A DNA stretch of 64,000 nt from positions 1-64,000 of the forward strand of contig JAXDBW010000042.1 of NCBI GenBank assembly GCA_034678405.1, in the 5' to 3' direction. This stretch comes from JAXDBW01 sp034678405 (GTDB lineage Bacteria; Patescibacteriota; Patescibacteriia; UBA10025; JAHIVO01). Within the stretch, counting starts at the first letter, position 1, and each line of letters opens with the position of its first letter. The notes beneath the pieces are model-generated. The model made no database searches. It saw only the letters and a list, made by a program, of their open reading frames with translations, and was not told the DNA's origin. This document shows positions 7,102-14,507 of this stretch, in pieces. The translations under genes were made by a program, and so were the position numbers.

Positions 7102-8634
7102 CTACTCCCACTCGACAGTACCGGGCGGTTTTGAGGTGATGTCATAGAGCACCCGATTGACCGCGTGTACTTCATTGGTGATGCGCGCTGATATCCGCGC
7201 GAGCATGGCATCCGAGAAACGAGTCCAGTCCGCCGTCATGAAATCAACTGTACTCACTGCCCGCATGATGATCGGATAGCCATAGGTACGGCTATCTCCC
7301 TGGACACCCACAGACTTGATGGTTGGTAGTACGGCGAAGTATTGTTGTGGTCTTTTTTTCAGTGGCAACCGATCAACTTCTTCGCGGACGATCGCATCGG
7401 CCTGACGGAGGATGTCGAGTTTGCCTTTGGTAATCTCACCAATAATTCTGACTGCGAGCCCAGGACCGGGAAACGGCTGCCGCTCCACCACGCTGGCGGG
7501 CAATCCCAGGACTCGACCGACGCGTCGGACTTCGTCTTTGTACAATTCTCGAAATGGTTCAATCAATGTGAAGCCAAACTTCTTCGGCAGACCACCGACA
7601 TTGTGATGGGATTTAATGACGGCGGCAGTCTTGCCCACGCTCACCCCGGAGGTAATCGCGTCAGTATAGAGTGTGCCCTGGACGAGCCACTCCACATTTT
7701 TGCCAAGCTTCTTCGCTTCCCGCTCGAAGATGCGGATGAAGAGCTCGCCAATAATTTTTCGTTTCTGCTCAGGGTCTATGACGCCGTTCAGTTTCCGGAG
7801 AAATTCCGCCTCGGCTCGGATAACTTTCAGATTGACTTTTTGGTACGAGCGAAATGTTTTCTCCACTTGCTGGACTTCTCCCTGCCGAAGAAGTCCGGTA
7901 TCGACGAAGATACAGGTTAGTTGCTTGCCGACCGCCTGATGAACCAGGGTAGCCGCAACTGATGAATCAACGCCACCAGACAAAGCGCACACGACTCGAT
8001 CCATACCTACTTCCTTTCGGATTGAGGTGATTTTTTGCTGGACAAATTTCTTCATTGACCAGGACTTTTTTGCCTTGGTAGCTTTTACAAAGTTTTCGAG
8101 CATCCGCATCCCAGATTTCGTATGGGACACTTCGGGATGAAACTGTAAACCATAGATGTGCTTCCGAGTATTGGCAATGGCGACGTGCGGACAGTTATCT
8201 GACGAGGCGAGACTGACAAACCCCCGCGGTAGTTTCGCGACATAGTCACCATGGGACATCCAGGTATGCTGGGTTTTCGTCAGTCCGCTAAACAGCGTGC
8301 CTGCCCGCTTAATCCGGATATCAGCTGGACCGTACTCCCGCTTCGTTCCCCGGGCGACGCGGCCACCCAGCTGATGGGCCATCAGCTGCAGGCCATAGCA
8401 AATCCCCAGCACCGGAATGCCGAGATCATACACCTGTTTGTTTACTGTGAGTGCTGAGGAGCCGGATAAATTGCGGGGGCCGCCGGACAGGACGATACCC
8501 TTGGCCTGCTGTAGTTTTGATAATGGGAAAGTATAGGGCACCAGTTCTGCATAGACCCCAAGCTCGCGGATCCGCCGCACAATCAAGTGTGAGTATTGCG
8601 ACCCGAAATCAAGAACGTAGATGGTATCCCTCAT
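7102..8634 (-). CDS. guaA: GMP synthase (glutamine-hydrolysing)
   Basis: 510 residues, the normal length. N-terminal class I glutamine amidotransferase: nucleophile in LGICYG (C79) and the His/Glu pair in LQFHPEVSH. Then the ATP pyrophosphatase domain with the P-loop SGGVDSSV near residue 220, and the dimerisation domain ending PPGTVEWE. It converts XMP to GMP with ATP and glutamine. It is the last gene of guaB-add-guaA; its ATG overlaps the stop of add by 4 bp, which suggests translational coupling. A terminator follows. Confidence 0.97.
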   Translation of the reverse strand: MRDTIYVLDFGSQYSHLIVRRIRELGVYAELVPYTFPLSKLQQAKGIVLSGGPRNLSGSSALTVNKQVYDLGIPVLGICYGLQLMAHQLGGRVARGTKREYGPADIRIKRAGTLFSGLTKTQHTWMSHGDYVAKLPRGFVSLASSDNCPHVAIANTRKHIYGLQFHPEVSHTKSGMRMLENFVKATKAKKSWSMKKFVQQKITSIRKEVGMDRVVCALSGGVDSSVAATLVHQAVGKQLTCIFVDTGLLRQGEVQQVEKTFRSYQKVNLKVIRAEAEFLRKLNGVIDPEQKRKIIGELFIRIFEREAKKLGKNVEWLVQGTLYTDAITSGVSVGKTAAVIKSHHNVGGLPKKFGFTLIEPFRELYKDEVRRVGRVLGLPASVVERQPFPGPGLAVRIIGEITKGKLDILRQADAIVREEVDRLPLKKRPQQYFAVLPTIKSVGVQGDSRTYGYPIIMRAVSTVDFMTADWTRFSDAMLARISARITNEVHAVNRVLYDITSKPPGTVEWE

Positions 8635-9629
8635 ACTGTATCTTTCACAAATGACGCCTCAAATGCCCACTGCGTGCATTGGTCAATCTGACGCTGGGTC
8701 AGGATCTTGTTTTTCTTCAGGAGCTCCTGCTCCTGCTGGATATTAGTTCGGTACATTTCTGGACCATCAGTATTGATCGTAAACTTGATGTTGTATTTCA
8801 AATATTTTTTCACGATGGATCGAAGATCATTGATATTACGCACCACCGAATTCTTGAGGTTTGAAGTGGGGCACATTTCGAGAGTGATGTCATTTTCAAC
8901 TACCTGCTGCATGAGCTTTGGATCCTTCGTACAGAGAAATCCGTGACCGATCCGATCCGGTTTGATCTTGTTGACGACATAGCGCATCTCGGGAATGTTC
9001 CCCTCTTCACCAGTATGGATCGTTACCCCGAGGCCAGCTGTACGCGCTTGTTTGAAGAGCGGGGCGTGCTTTTTCATGGAGAATGATTTGCGCTGTGGCC
9101 CTGCCACGTCGATACCCACGATACCAAATTTCTGGTACTTAATCGCTTTCTGGAGAATAATCTTATTCTGCTTGAGCGTCAGCATCCGATCCATCATCAG
9201 GATGAGGCCAGCTTTCACCTGCGGGTACTCGAGCTGCGCCTGCTGCATGCCCCAGATAGCGGACATGATCATATGATCGAGATCTTTCTCACCGCCACGA
9301 TTACGGAACATCGGATTGAATCGAAGTTCGTGCAGGACAATATTACTGGCACGATAGCCACCACCGATGACGCTCCGGACAGACTCCCGCAGTGGCTCCG
9401 GTGATGACTGGATCAGCTCCGTCCAGTGGAAGAAATCATAGTGCATCCGGTTGAGGTTGGGATTTTTTTCATCCTCATCCATCGTGATCATTGCTTCGAA
9501 ATCCCAGTAGTCTTTGCTCGGCAGTTTGACGCCCCGCTGATGCGCGATCGACCACAGCATGGGCGGTGCTACGGATGAACCGAGGTGAGCATGCAATTCA
9601 ACGCGCGGTTTCGTATGATTCCGTTTCAT
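8631..9629 (-). CDS. add: Adenosine deaminase family protein
   Basis: 332 residues of the metal-dependent adenosine/AMP deaminase family. Zinc-site HAH at H13/H15, IHTGEE, IGHGF and the C-terminal metal Asp in INTDGP are all present. In characterised adenosine deaminases that last motif is usually TDDP; here the second Asp is Gly, so substrate preference may differ. It is placed between guaB and guaA (1-bp gap and 4-bp overlap), so it probably feeds inosine or a related base into IMP/GMP formation. Alternatives are adenine or another aminopurine as substrate. Confidence 0.88.
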   Translation of the reverse strand: MKRNHTKPRVELHAHLGSSVAPPMLWSIAHQRGVKLPSKDYWDFEAMITMDEDEKNPNLNRMHYDFFHWTELIQSSPEPLRESVRSVIGGGYRASNIVLHELRFNPMFRNRGGEKDLDHMIMSAIWGMQQAQLEYPQVKAGLILMMDRMLTLKQNKIILQKAIKYQKFGIVGIDVAGPQRKSFSMKKHAPLFKQARTAGLGVTIHTGEEGNIPEMRYVVNKIKPDRIGHGFLCTKDPKLMQQVVENDITLEMCPTSNLKNSVVRNINDLRSIVKKYLKYNIKFTINTDGPEMYRTNIQQEQELLKKNKILTQRQIDQCTQWAFEASFVKDTV

Positions 9630-9630
9630 A

Positions 9631-10692
9631 TTAATAATTCGGAGCTTTCTTGCTAATAGTTATTGAGTGTGGATGCGACTCTTTCAGGCTGGCATGTGAT
9701 ATCTGGATAAATCGCGCTTGCCGCGGCATATCCGCAATAGTCATCGCCCCGATATAGCCCATGCCACTCTTCAGCCCGCCCACCATATGCCAGATGACGT
9801 CCTCGACCGGGCCTTTGTATGGTGTCACTGCCTCTACGCCCTCAGGGACATACTTGGTTTTGCCTTTTTGGAAATAGCGATCACTGGATTTGCCGCCCTT
9901 CATCGCGCCCAGACTGCCCATACCGCGATACTGTTTGTATTTCTTACCGCCGATAGTAATGACTGAGCCGGGGGTTTCGGCGGTACCGGACAGCATGGAG
10001 CCGAGCATCACGGACGAAGCACCCGCGGCCAGAGCTTTCACGATGTCGCCGGAGTATTTGATGCCACCGTCGGCTATCACGGGCACCTTTTTCTGCTTTG
10101 CTACTTTTACTACATCCATGATGGCCGTGAGCTGTGGGACACCAATACCAGCCACGATGCGGGTCGTACAAATAGCGCCAGGGCCGATGCCCACCTTCAG
10201 CCCGTCAGCGATCGGCAGCAATGCTTTGGCTGCTTCGGCCGTACCGATGTTTCCCATCACCAGAGGTGTCCTGATGGCTTTTTTGATTTTTCGTGCGCTG
10301 GCCATGATCCGCGTGTGATGGGCGTGCGCGCAGTCGACGAAGATAACGGTCGCCCCGGCTTTGTCTAGCGCTGTCGCGCGCTCAATATCATGTGGTCCGA
10401 CTGCCGCGCCGACTTGGACCTTCGCTTTCTTCGCTTCTCGGACCCACTTCACCTGTTGTTCGATAGTACAGTTGCGATGCAGGACGGCCATGCCCCCGAG
10501 TTTCCCGAGCGTGATAGCCATCTTCGCTTCACTCACCGTATCCATCGCGGCTGAGAGGATCGGTACGTCCAAAAAAACCGTCTGAGTGAGACGGGTCTTG
10601 AGATTAATCCGATCACGATCCACCCCGGATTTACGTGGCTCCAGGAGCACGTCATCAAAGGTAATGCCTTGTCGGATCGCGGGAGTAGCCAT
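9631..10692 (-). CDS. guaB: IMP dehydrogenase lacking CBS domains
   Basis: 353 residues against the usual 480-500. The catalytic barrel is intact: the active-site loop GPGAICTTR with Cys175, the phosphate loops VIADGGIKYSGD and MLGSMLSG, and the flap SSDRYFQ. The CBS pair that normally sits between the segment near residue 92 and GAAVG is simply absent (VREAKKAKVQVGAAVG runs straight on). It oxidises IMP to XMP with NAD, the step before GuaA. First gene of guaB-add-guaA with a clear promoter. Loss of CBS domains implies loss of adenine/guanine nucleotide regulation through them. Confidence 0.95.
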   Translation of the reverse strand: MATPAIRQGITFDDVLLEPRKSGVDRDRINLKTRLTQTVFLDVPILSAAMDTVSEAKMAITLGKLGGMAVLHRNCTIEQQVKWVREAKKAKVQVGAAVGPHDIERATALDKAGATVIFVDCAHAHHTRIMASARKIKKAIRTPLVMGNIGTAEAAKALLPIADGLKVGIGPGAICTTRIVAGIGVPQLTAIMDVVKVAKQKKVPVIADGGIKYSGDIVKALAAGASSVMLGSMLSGTAETPGSVITIGGKKYKQYRGMGSLGAMKGGKSSDRYFQKGKTKYVPEGVEAVTPYKGPVEDVIWHMVGGLKSGMGYIGAMTIADMPRQARFIQISHASLKESHPHSITISKKAPNY

Positions 10693-10729
10693 GCGGCTAA
10701 TAATCTATGTTGTTAAAAATGTTGGAAAC

Positions 10730-10758
10730 AGTATACCACGCGTACGAGGATACGTCTA
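10730..10758 (-). promoter_or_regulatory. guaB operon promoter
   Basis: Minus strand: -35 TAGACG, 17-bp spacer, extended -10 TGGTATACT. Leader of roughly 30 nt to the guaB ATG. Confidence 0.65.
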
Positions 10759-10765
10759 CTCTACT

Positions 10766-10799
10766 ATAAAAAGCCCCGACCTGGCAAGCCAGATCGGGG
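10766..10799 (-). terminator. purA terminator
   Basis: CCCCGA-CTGGC / GCCAG-TCGGGG with one internal mismatch and a 2-nt loop; on the minus strand it runs into CTTTTTAT. It separates purA from the guaB promoter. Confidence 0.85.
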
Positions 10800-10834
10800 T
10801 AGTGTGTATTCCTCCTAGAGAAGTACTGATGTGG

Positions 10835-12268
10835 TTATTGACGGACGATCAGGTGTGCCCGGTCCGGACCAGTGCTGATGTACCCGTAGTGGCAACCGGC
10901 AATCTCCTCGAACGTCTCGATGTACTGGCGGGCGTTGGCTGGCAGTTTCGCGAAATCGGTCTCGCCGGTGAAATCGTCATCCCACCCCGGCAGTACGGTG
11001 TATTCAGGACGAATCTGATCCCACACTTTCGGCGAGAACGGCATCTGATTCGGGCTGACTGCTGACTGACCGAGTCGATACCCGGTCACCAGCTTCACGG
11101 TTTCCAATCCCGTCAGATAGTCGAGTTTTGTCAGCGCCATCGTGTCAGGTGCATTCACCTGGCAGAAATAGTTGGTGAAAACCGGGTCGCCCCAGCCGAG
11201 TCGACGCGGACGGCCCGACGTGGCGCCGTACTCATTGCCGACCACCCGCAGGTACTGACCAATCTCCTGGTCACTTGCCCGGCTGGCATTGATCTTCTCA
11301 CGCATCTCGGCAATCCACGCCGTGCGCTGATCCTTCGGGATGCGCTTTTCCTTGTCCGTGATGGCATAGTCGCCGAGTTCACTCGGGAACGGGCCGTTGC
11401 CGACCCGGTGAGTGATCGCCGTATCGACGCCAATCTTGTAGCCGACTGCTTCGATGGGCAATCCGGAACCGACGGTGATACCGCCAAACGTACAGAGCCC
11501 CTGGGTATTATTGCCCCAGGTGCCCCAGTACGGATCGAGCCACATACCCTGGGCACCTTCCCAGAGGATGCGCTTATTCTGATTGCTCCAGGCATCGAAC
11601 AGATACTGACGGACATCACGGACGTAGGGTCGCATCCGTCCGGCAATCGCCGTCAGGTACTCGGTCATTTCATCCGGAGTGTAGATGTGATCGTAATCGA
11701 CCTCGCCTGCTTCGTGAGATGTAGCGACGGCCGCCTGCACGTCGGGCAACTGAAATATGCCCTCAAACGAGCGGTAGAAAACCCCCAGCCACCGGCGCAG
11801 TTCATCGTCGTCAAAAATCATCGACATATGCGGATCCAATCGCAGGCCGATTGAGCCAGCGATCGCGCACATGCCGCGGCCCGTCGTGTAGGCCTTGTTG
11901 ACGCCTTTGCGATTTTCGAAGTACCACTCGAGAATCCGGTGCCACGGCATACTGAGAAACGCTCCGGTATCCACAAACAGACCCTTGAGATCGCCTCCCC
12001 GGGAGGCAAATTCATCGACCTCTTTGATCAGCTGGTACGGATCCACTCGGACGCCCTTGGTCAGGACGCAGATCTTACCAGCTGCCGCCCCGCTCGGGAG
12101 CAAATGGCCGACAAACTTGAAATCGCCGACCGTGATCGTATGGCCGGCGTTAGCACCACCCTCATAGCGTGCGACAATCTCAGAATCTTCGGCACACGAG
12201 TCAACGATTTTTCCCTTTCCCTCATCGCCAACCTTTGCGCCAATCACGGCCTTGTTCTGTTTCTTCAT
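10835..12268 (-). CDS. purA: Adenylosuccinate synthetase
   Basis: 477 residues. It joins IMP and aspartate with GTP to form adenylosuccinate. The GTP-binding GDEGKGK loop is at residues 14-20, the catalytic GGANAGHT follows, then TTGRGMCA, EGAQG and SGRPRRLGWGD. Residue 13 is Val where most enzymes have Trp (QWGDEGKG). Start: ATG with GGAGG 5 bp upstream; an ATG four codons earlier has no ribosome site. Own promoter and terminator, so a single-gene unit. With purB it completes IMP to AMP. Confidence 0.96.
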   Translation of the reverse strand: MKKQNKAVIGAKVGDEGKGKIVDSCAEDSEIVARYEGGANAGHTITVGDFKFVGHLLPSGAAAGKICVLTKGVRVDPYQLIKEVDEFASRGGDLKGLFVDTGAFLSMPWHRILEWYFENRKGVNKAYTTGRGMCAIAGSIGLRLDPHMSMIFDDDELRRWLGVFYRSFEGIFQLPDVQAAVATSHEAGEVDYDHIYTPDEMTEYLTAIAGRMRPYVRDVRQYLFDAWSNQNKRILWEGAQGMWLDPYWGTWGNNTQGLCTFGGITVGSGLPIEAVGYKIGVDTAITHRVGNGPFPSELGDYAITDKEKRIPKDQRTAWIAEMREKINASRASDQEIGQYLRVVGNEYGATSGRPRRLGWGDPVFTNYFCQVNAPDTMALTKLDYLTGLETVKLVTGYRLGQSAVSPNQMPFSPKVWDQIRPEYTVLPGWDDDFTGETDFAKLPANARQYIETFEEIAGCHYGYISTGPDRAHLIVRQ

Positions 12269-12327
12269 GCTATCCTCCAATTCAGGATTATGGGTTTGGG
12301 TATTGTCAATGTCAAAAAACCACCCCT

Positions 12328-12356
12328 ACCTTAGGGCAGAATGCGTCACTTGTCAA
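12328..12356 (-). promoter_or_regulatory. purA promoter
   Basis: Minus strand: consensus -35 TTGACA, 17-bp spacer, -10 TAAGGT, the same -10 as purB. The leader before purA is about 55 nt. Confidence 0.65.
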
Positions 12357-12371
12357 TCGAATATAGCCAGC

Positions 12372-13016
12372 CTAGTCGATCCGCTGGCAGCCCACACAGG
12401 TAAACTCCCCCACTCGTGTCCGCTGGAGAGCAGCAATATATCCACCGGTCCCGAGCGCGGCGCCAATATCGCGGGCGAGCGAGCGAATGTACACGCCAGA
12501 TTCACATACGACTGAGATGGCTAGCTCGGGATAGCGATAGCCAGTAATGCTAATTGATTTGATCGTGACCGTCCGCGTCCCGAGATTCATCCGTTCTCCA
12601 GCTCGCGCCCGTTCGTGAGCCCGTTTACCATGATAATGAACAGCGCTATGCTGCGGCGGAGCTTGCTGGATAGTACCGACGAACTGCGGGAGGATGCGCT
12701 CAATCTCCTGCTGCGTCGGCGGCTGGGTCACTGACTGAGGCGTGATCTCTCCCTCCGCGTCATCAGTCGTACTGGTCGCCCCGAGTCTGATAATGGCATG
12801 GTATTCCTTCTCCTGCTGCTGGTACTCAGCAAGTCGCCGGGTAGCCTCCCGGCCGATACCCACCACTAATACGCCCGAGGCCAGTGGGTCCAGCGTGCCG
12901 GCATGTCCGATGCGCCGCTCGCCGGTCTGGCGGCGGAGTTTGTCGATCACATCGTGCGACGTCATGCCGGATGGTTTGTAGATCGGGATGATCCCTTTGG
13001 AAATTGACTCGGTCAT
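12372..13016 (-). CDS. truB: tRNA pseudouridine(55) synthase TruB
   Basis: 214 residues, shorter than many TruB (about 300) because the C-terminal PUA-like part is missing. The catalytic segment GHAGTLDPLASGVL has Asp43; the N-terminal YKPSGMTSHDV and the ESGVYIRSLARDIG segment are also diagnostic. It makes pseudouridine 55 in the T-loop of tRNAs. It is divergent from the metallophosphoesterase gene (23 bp between starts). Confidence 0.94.
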   Translation of the reverse strand: MTESISKGIIPIYKPSGMTSHDVIDKLRRQTGERRIGHAGTLDPLASGVLVVGIGREATRRLAEYQQQEKEYHAIIRLGATSTTDDAEGEITPQSVTQPPTQQEIERILPQFVGTIQQAPPQHSAVHYHGKRAHERARAGERMNLGTRTVTIKSISITGYRYPELAISVVCESGVYIRSLARDIGAALGTGGYIAALQRTRVGEFTCVGCQRID

Positions 13017-13039
13017 AGGTATTGCCTAGAATATATCAT

Positions 13040-13750
13040 ATGCCTGACCAGCGCAATACAACCCTCCCGACCCTGATCGCCTCCGACTGGCATCTCGGGG
13101 GGCCTGACGCACAACCAAAACGCATTTTGGATACGCTCAAACGTGTGCCCTGCAGTCGCTTCATGATGCTCGGCGATATGTATAACGACCCCTCCAGCCA
13201 TCGCCTGCCCGCGGATGTCCGGGCGCTCGAGGAATTCATAAAAAATATTTCCGTTCCGAAAATATTTATCGAGGGTAATCATGACTTCCAGCACCTCAAT
13301 TCATACATCCCCGACTTAGGGTTTACCCTCTACCCGCAAGACACGTACTATGCATGGGAACTTAATGGCCATCGCCATATTGCTATCCATGGACTCCAAT
13401 TTGATGGGTGGGTCTTCCGCTATCCCTGGCTGACTCGTACTGCCGATCGATTCATTAATCATTTCAAGGAATGGTTCCCGCGTCTCGGGCACTATTTCGA
13501 CCAGAAAGCGCGCGAACGCCCCCACAAAGTCCCCCGGATGATCCGTGGCGCGGTTGCTTTTGCCAAAAAACATGGCGCCGACCGAATCTACATCGGACAC
13601 CACCACGCTCATACCTCGATTGAACGAGTAGACGGGATCGAAGTGATTAATGTCGGCTGCATGACCAATAAACCTCACGAGCAGTTCTCCTATACGCTCG
13701 AGAACCCCGACGGCCGGGTAGAATTTGTGAACGAACCAAATCCAGCATAA
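13040..13750 (+). CDS. Calcineurin-like metallophosphoesterase (LpxH-like)
   Basis: 236 residues with the full two-metal motif set: SDWHLGG, GDMYN, GNHD, and GHHHAH near the C-terminus. The order and spacing resemble UDP-2,3-diacylglucosamine hydrolase (LpxH), but no other lipid A gene is seen, so the substrate is unknown. The ATG was chosen over an upstream in-frame TTG, which lies inside the divergent truB leader. Followed by a hairpin that could end it. Confidence 0.85.
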   Translation: MPDQRNTTLPTLIASDWHLGGPDAQPKRILDTLKRVPCSRFMMLGDMYNDPSSHRLPADVRALEEFIKNISVPKIFIEGNHDFQHLNSYIPDLGFTLYPQDTYYAWELNGHRHIAIHGLQFDGWVFRYPWLTRTADRFINHFKEWFPRLGHYFDQKARERPHKVPRMIRGAVAFAKKHGADRIYIGHHHAHTSIERVDGIEVINVGCMTNKPHEQFSYTLENPDGRVEFVNEPNPA

Positions 13751-13785
13751 AAAAGCTGCCACCATCCACGCGGGATAATGGCAGC
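13748..13785 (-). terminator. Terminator between convergent genes
   Basis: GCTGCCA/TGGCAGC hairpin. On the minus strand it ends in TTTTTT and closes the 46-residue gene; on the plus strand the tail is not T-rich. Confidence 0.65.
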
Positions 13786-13811
13786 GTCCTCACATCTAAC
13801 CGCAGGTGCGG

Positions 13812-13952
13812 CTAGTTTTCTTCGAGATCGAGGCGTGTCAGAGGTGTCGACGAAGTCGGCGGATCGCAACATAAAAACTGTGCAGCTTCGTTTGGACTGA
13901 GCGTCCCTACTTCCTCAACGGTAACGGTCTTCAAGTCTCGGGTTTCTTCCAT
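13812..13952 (-). CDS. 46-residue peptide gene, unknown function
   Basis: A short frame starting MEETRDLKTVTVEEVGTL, acidic, with a CC pair at residues 28-29 and a Thr/Ser/Pro-rich end. Support: GGAGG 6 bp before the ATG, a promoter-like TTGACA/CACGGT pair upstream, and a terminator downstream. No membrane segment. A precursor-peptide role is possible but there is no processing enzyme nearby, so this is only a guess. Confidence 0.55.
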   Translation of the reverse strand: MEETRDLKTVTVEEVGTLSPNEAAQFLCCDPPTSSTPLTRLDLEEN

Positions 13953-14002
13953 GATGTCCTCCGGACGATTAGAATGGTGCTATTTGGTTTGGTTCTATCT
14001 CC

Positions 14003-14031
14003 ACCGTGCCATAGAAAAATTAGGGTGTCAA
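14003..14031 (-). promoter_or_regulatory. Possible promoter of the 46-residue peptide gene
   Basis: Minus strand: -35 TTGACA, 17-bp spacer, weak -10 CACGGT. Confidence 0.4.
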
Positions 14032-14134
14032 TGCCTTTTAGAAATGTATTTCTAACGGATTAATAACAAAACGCCCCTATGTGGGGGGTATAGCTGCAGG
14101 ATACGGGCAATGATGAGATCGTCGCCCTTCTCAT

Positions 14135-14222
14135 CCCCAATCCTGCGGGACCTGGATTCGAACCAGGATTACATGATTCAGAGTCATGCGTCCTACCATT
14201 AGACGATCCCGCAGGATTGGGG
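14135..14222. repeat. Perfect 16-bp inverted repeat that extends the tRNA-Gln acceptor stem
   Basis: The arms at 14135-14150 and 14207-14222 are exact reverse complements. Each holds the 7-bp acceptor strand plus about 9 flanking bases (CCCCAATC... / ...GATTGGGG). In the primary transcript this would give an unbroken helix of about 16 bp at the tRNA end. Confidence 0.85.
14143..14213 (-). tRNA. tRNA-Gln (anticodon CTG)
   Basis: Cloverleaf read on the minus strand: acceptor TGCGGGA/TCCCGCA, D-stem GTCT/GGAC, anticodon stem CATGA/TCATG with loop CTCTGAA (anticodon CTG), T-stem CCTGG/CCAGG with loop TTCGAAT, discriminator G. It decodes CAG. CCA is not encoded here, unlike tRNA-Pro above, so it must be added by a CCA-adding enzyme. 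Two broken copies follow at 14253-14457. Confidence 0.93.
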
Positions 14223-14252
14223 AAGAAATATGGTTTGTAATGAAGAAAAGAT

Positions 14253-14340
14253 ATTCGCCAGGCAGAGCCTGGTCCGGCTCCGCCGGAAACCAGGATTACA
14301 TGATTCAGAGTCATGCGTCCTACCATTAGACGATCCCGCA
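14253..14340 (-). repeat. Broken tRNA-Gln copy with the 30-bp double-hairpin insert in the T-loop
   Basis: From its 5' end (14340) to the T-loop (14288) it is identical to the intact tRNA-Gln. The T-loop is then split after TT by a 30-bp insert (14258-14287: TCCGGC-GGA-GCCGGA then CCAGGC-TCT-GCCTGG on this strand); the loop resumes as CGAAT and then the match ends. The 3' T-stem and acceptor strand are missing. Confidence 0.8.
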
Positions 14341-14387
14341 GGTCTCAGGGCGAATATATACTATCATAACTGGGTTAGCTTTTGCAG

Positions 14388-14457
14388 TACATGATTCGGA
14401 AGTCTCGAGTCCTACCATTAGAACCTGCCCTGAGCGAAGTCGTAGGGCGATCCCGCA
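14388..14457 (-). repeat. Third, more decayed tRNA-Gln copy with a different palindromic insert
   Basis: The acceptor strand TGCGGGATCG (14448-14457) and the D-arm (TCTAATGGTAGGAC) match the intact tRNA, but 25 bp (14423-14447) of the CCCTGAGCGAAGTCG-type repeat lies between them. The anticodon arm is partly changed and the match fades after it. Confidence 0.65.
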
Positions 14458-14507
14458 ATGGTAATATCTGCACATGCTATCAAAGCGCCGTGCCAGTGTC
14501 AAGGATG

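Noticed and set aside
13748..13785. Strong terminator for the metallophosphoesterase
   Set aside because: The hairpin is there, but the plus-strand tail is not T-rich; it fits the opposite gene better.
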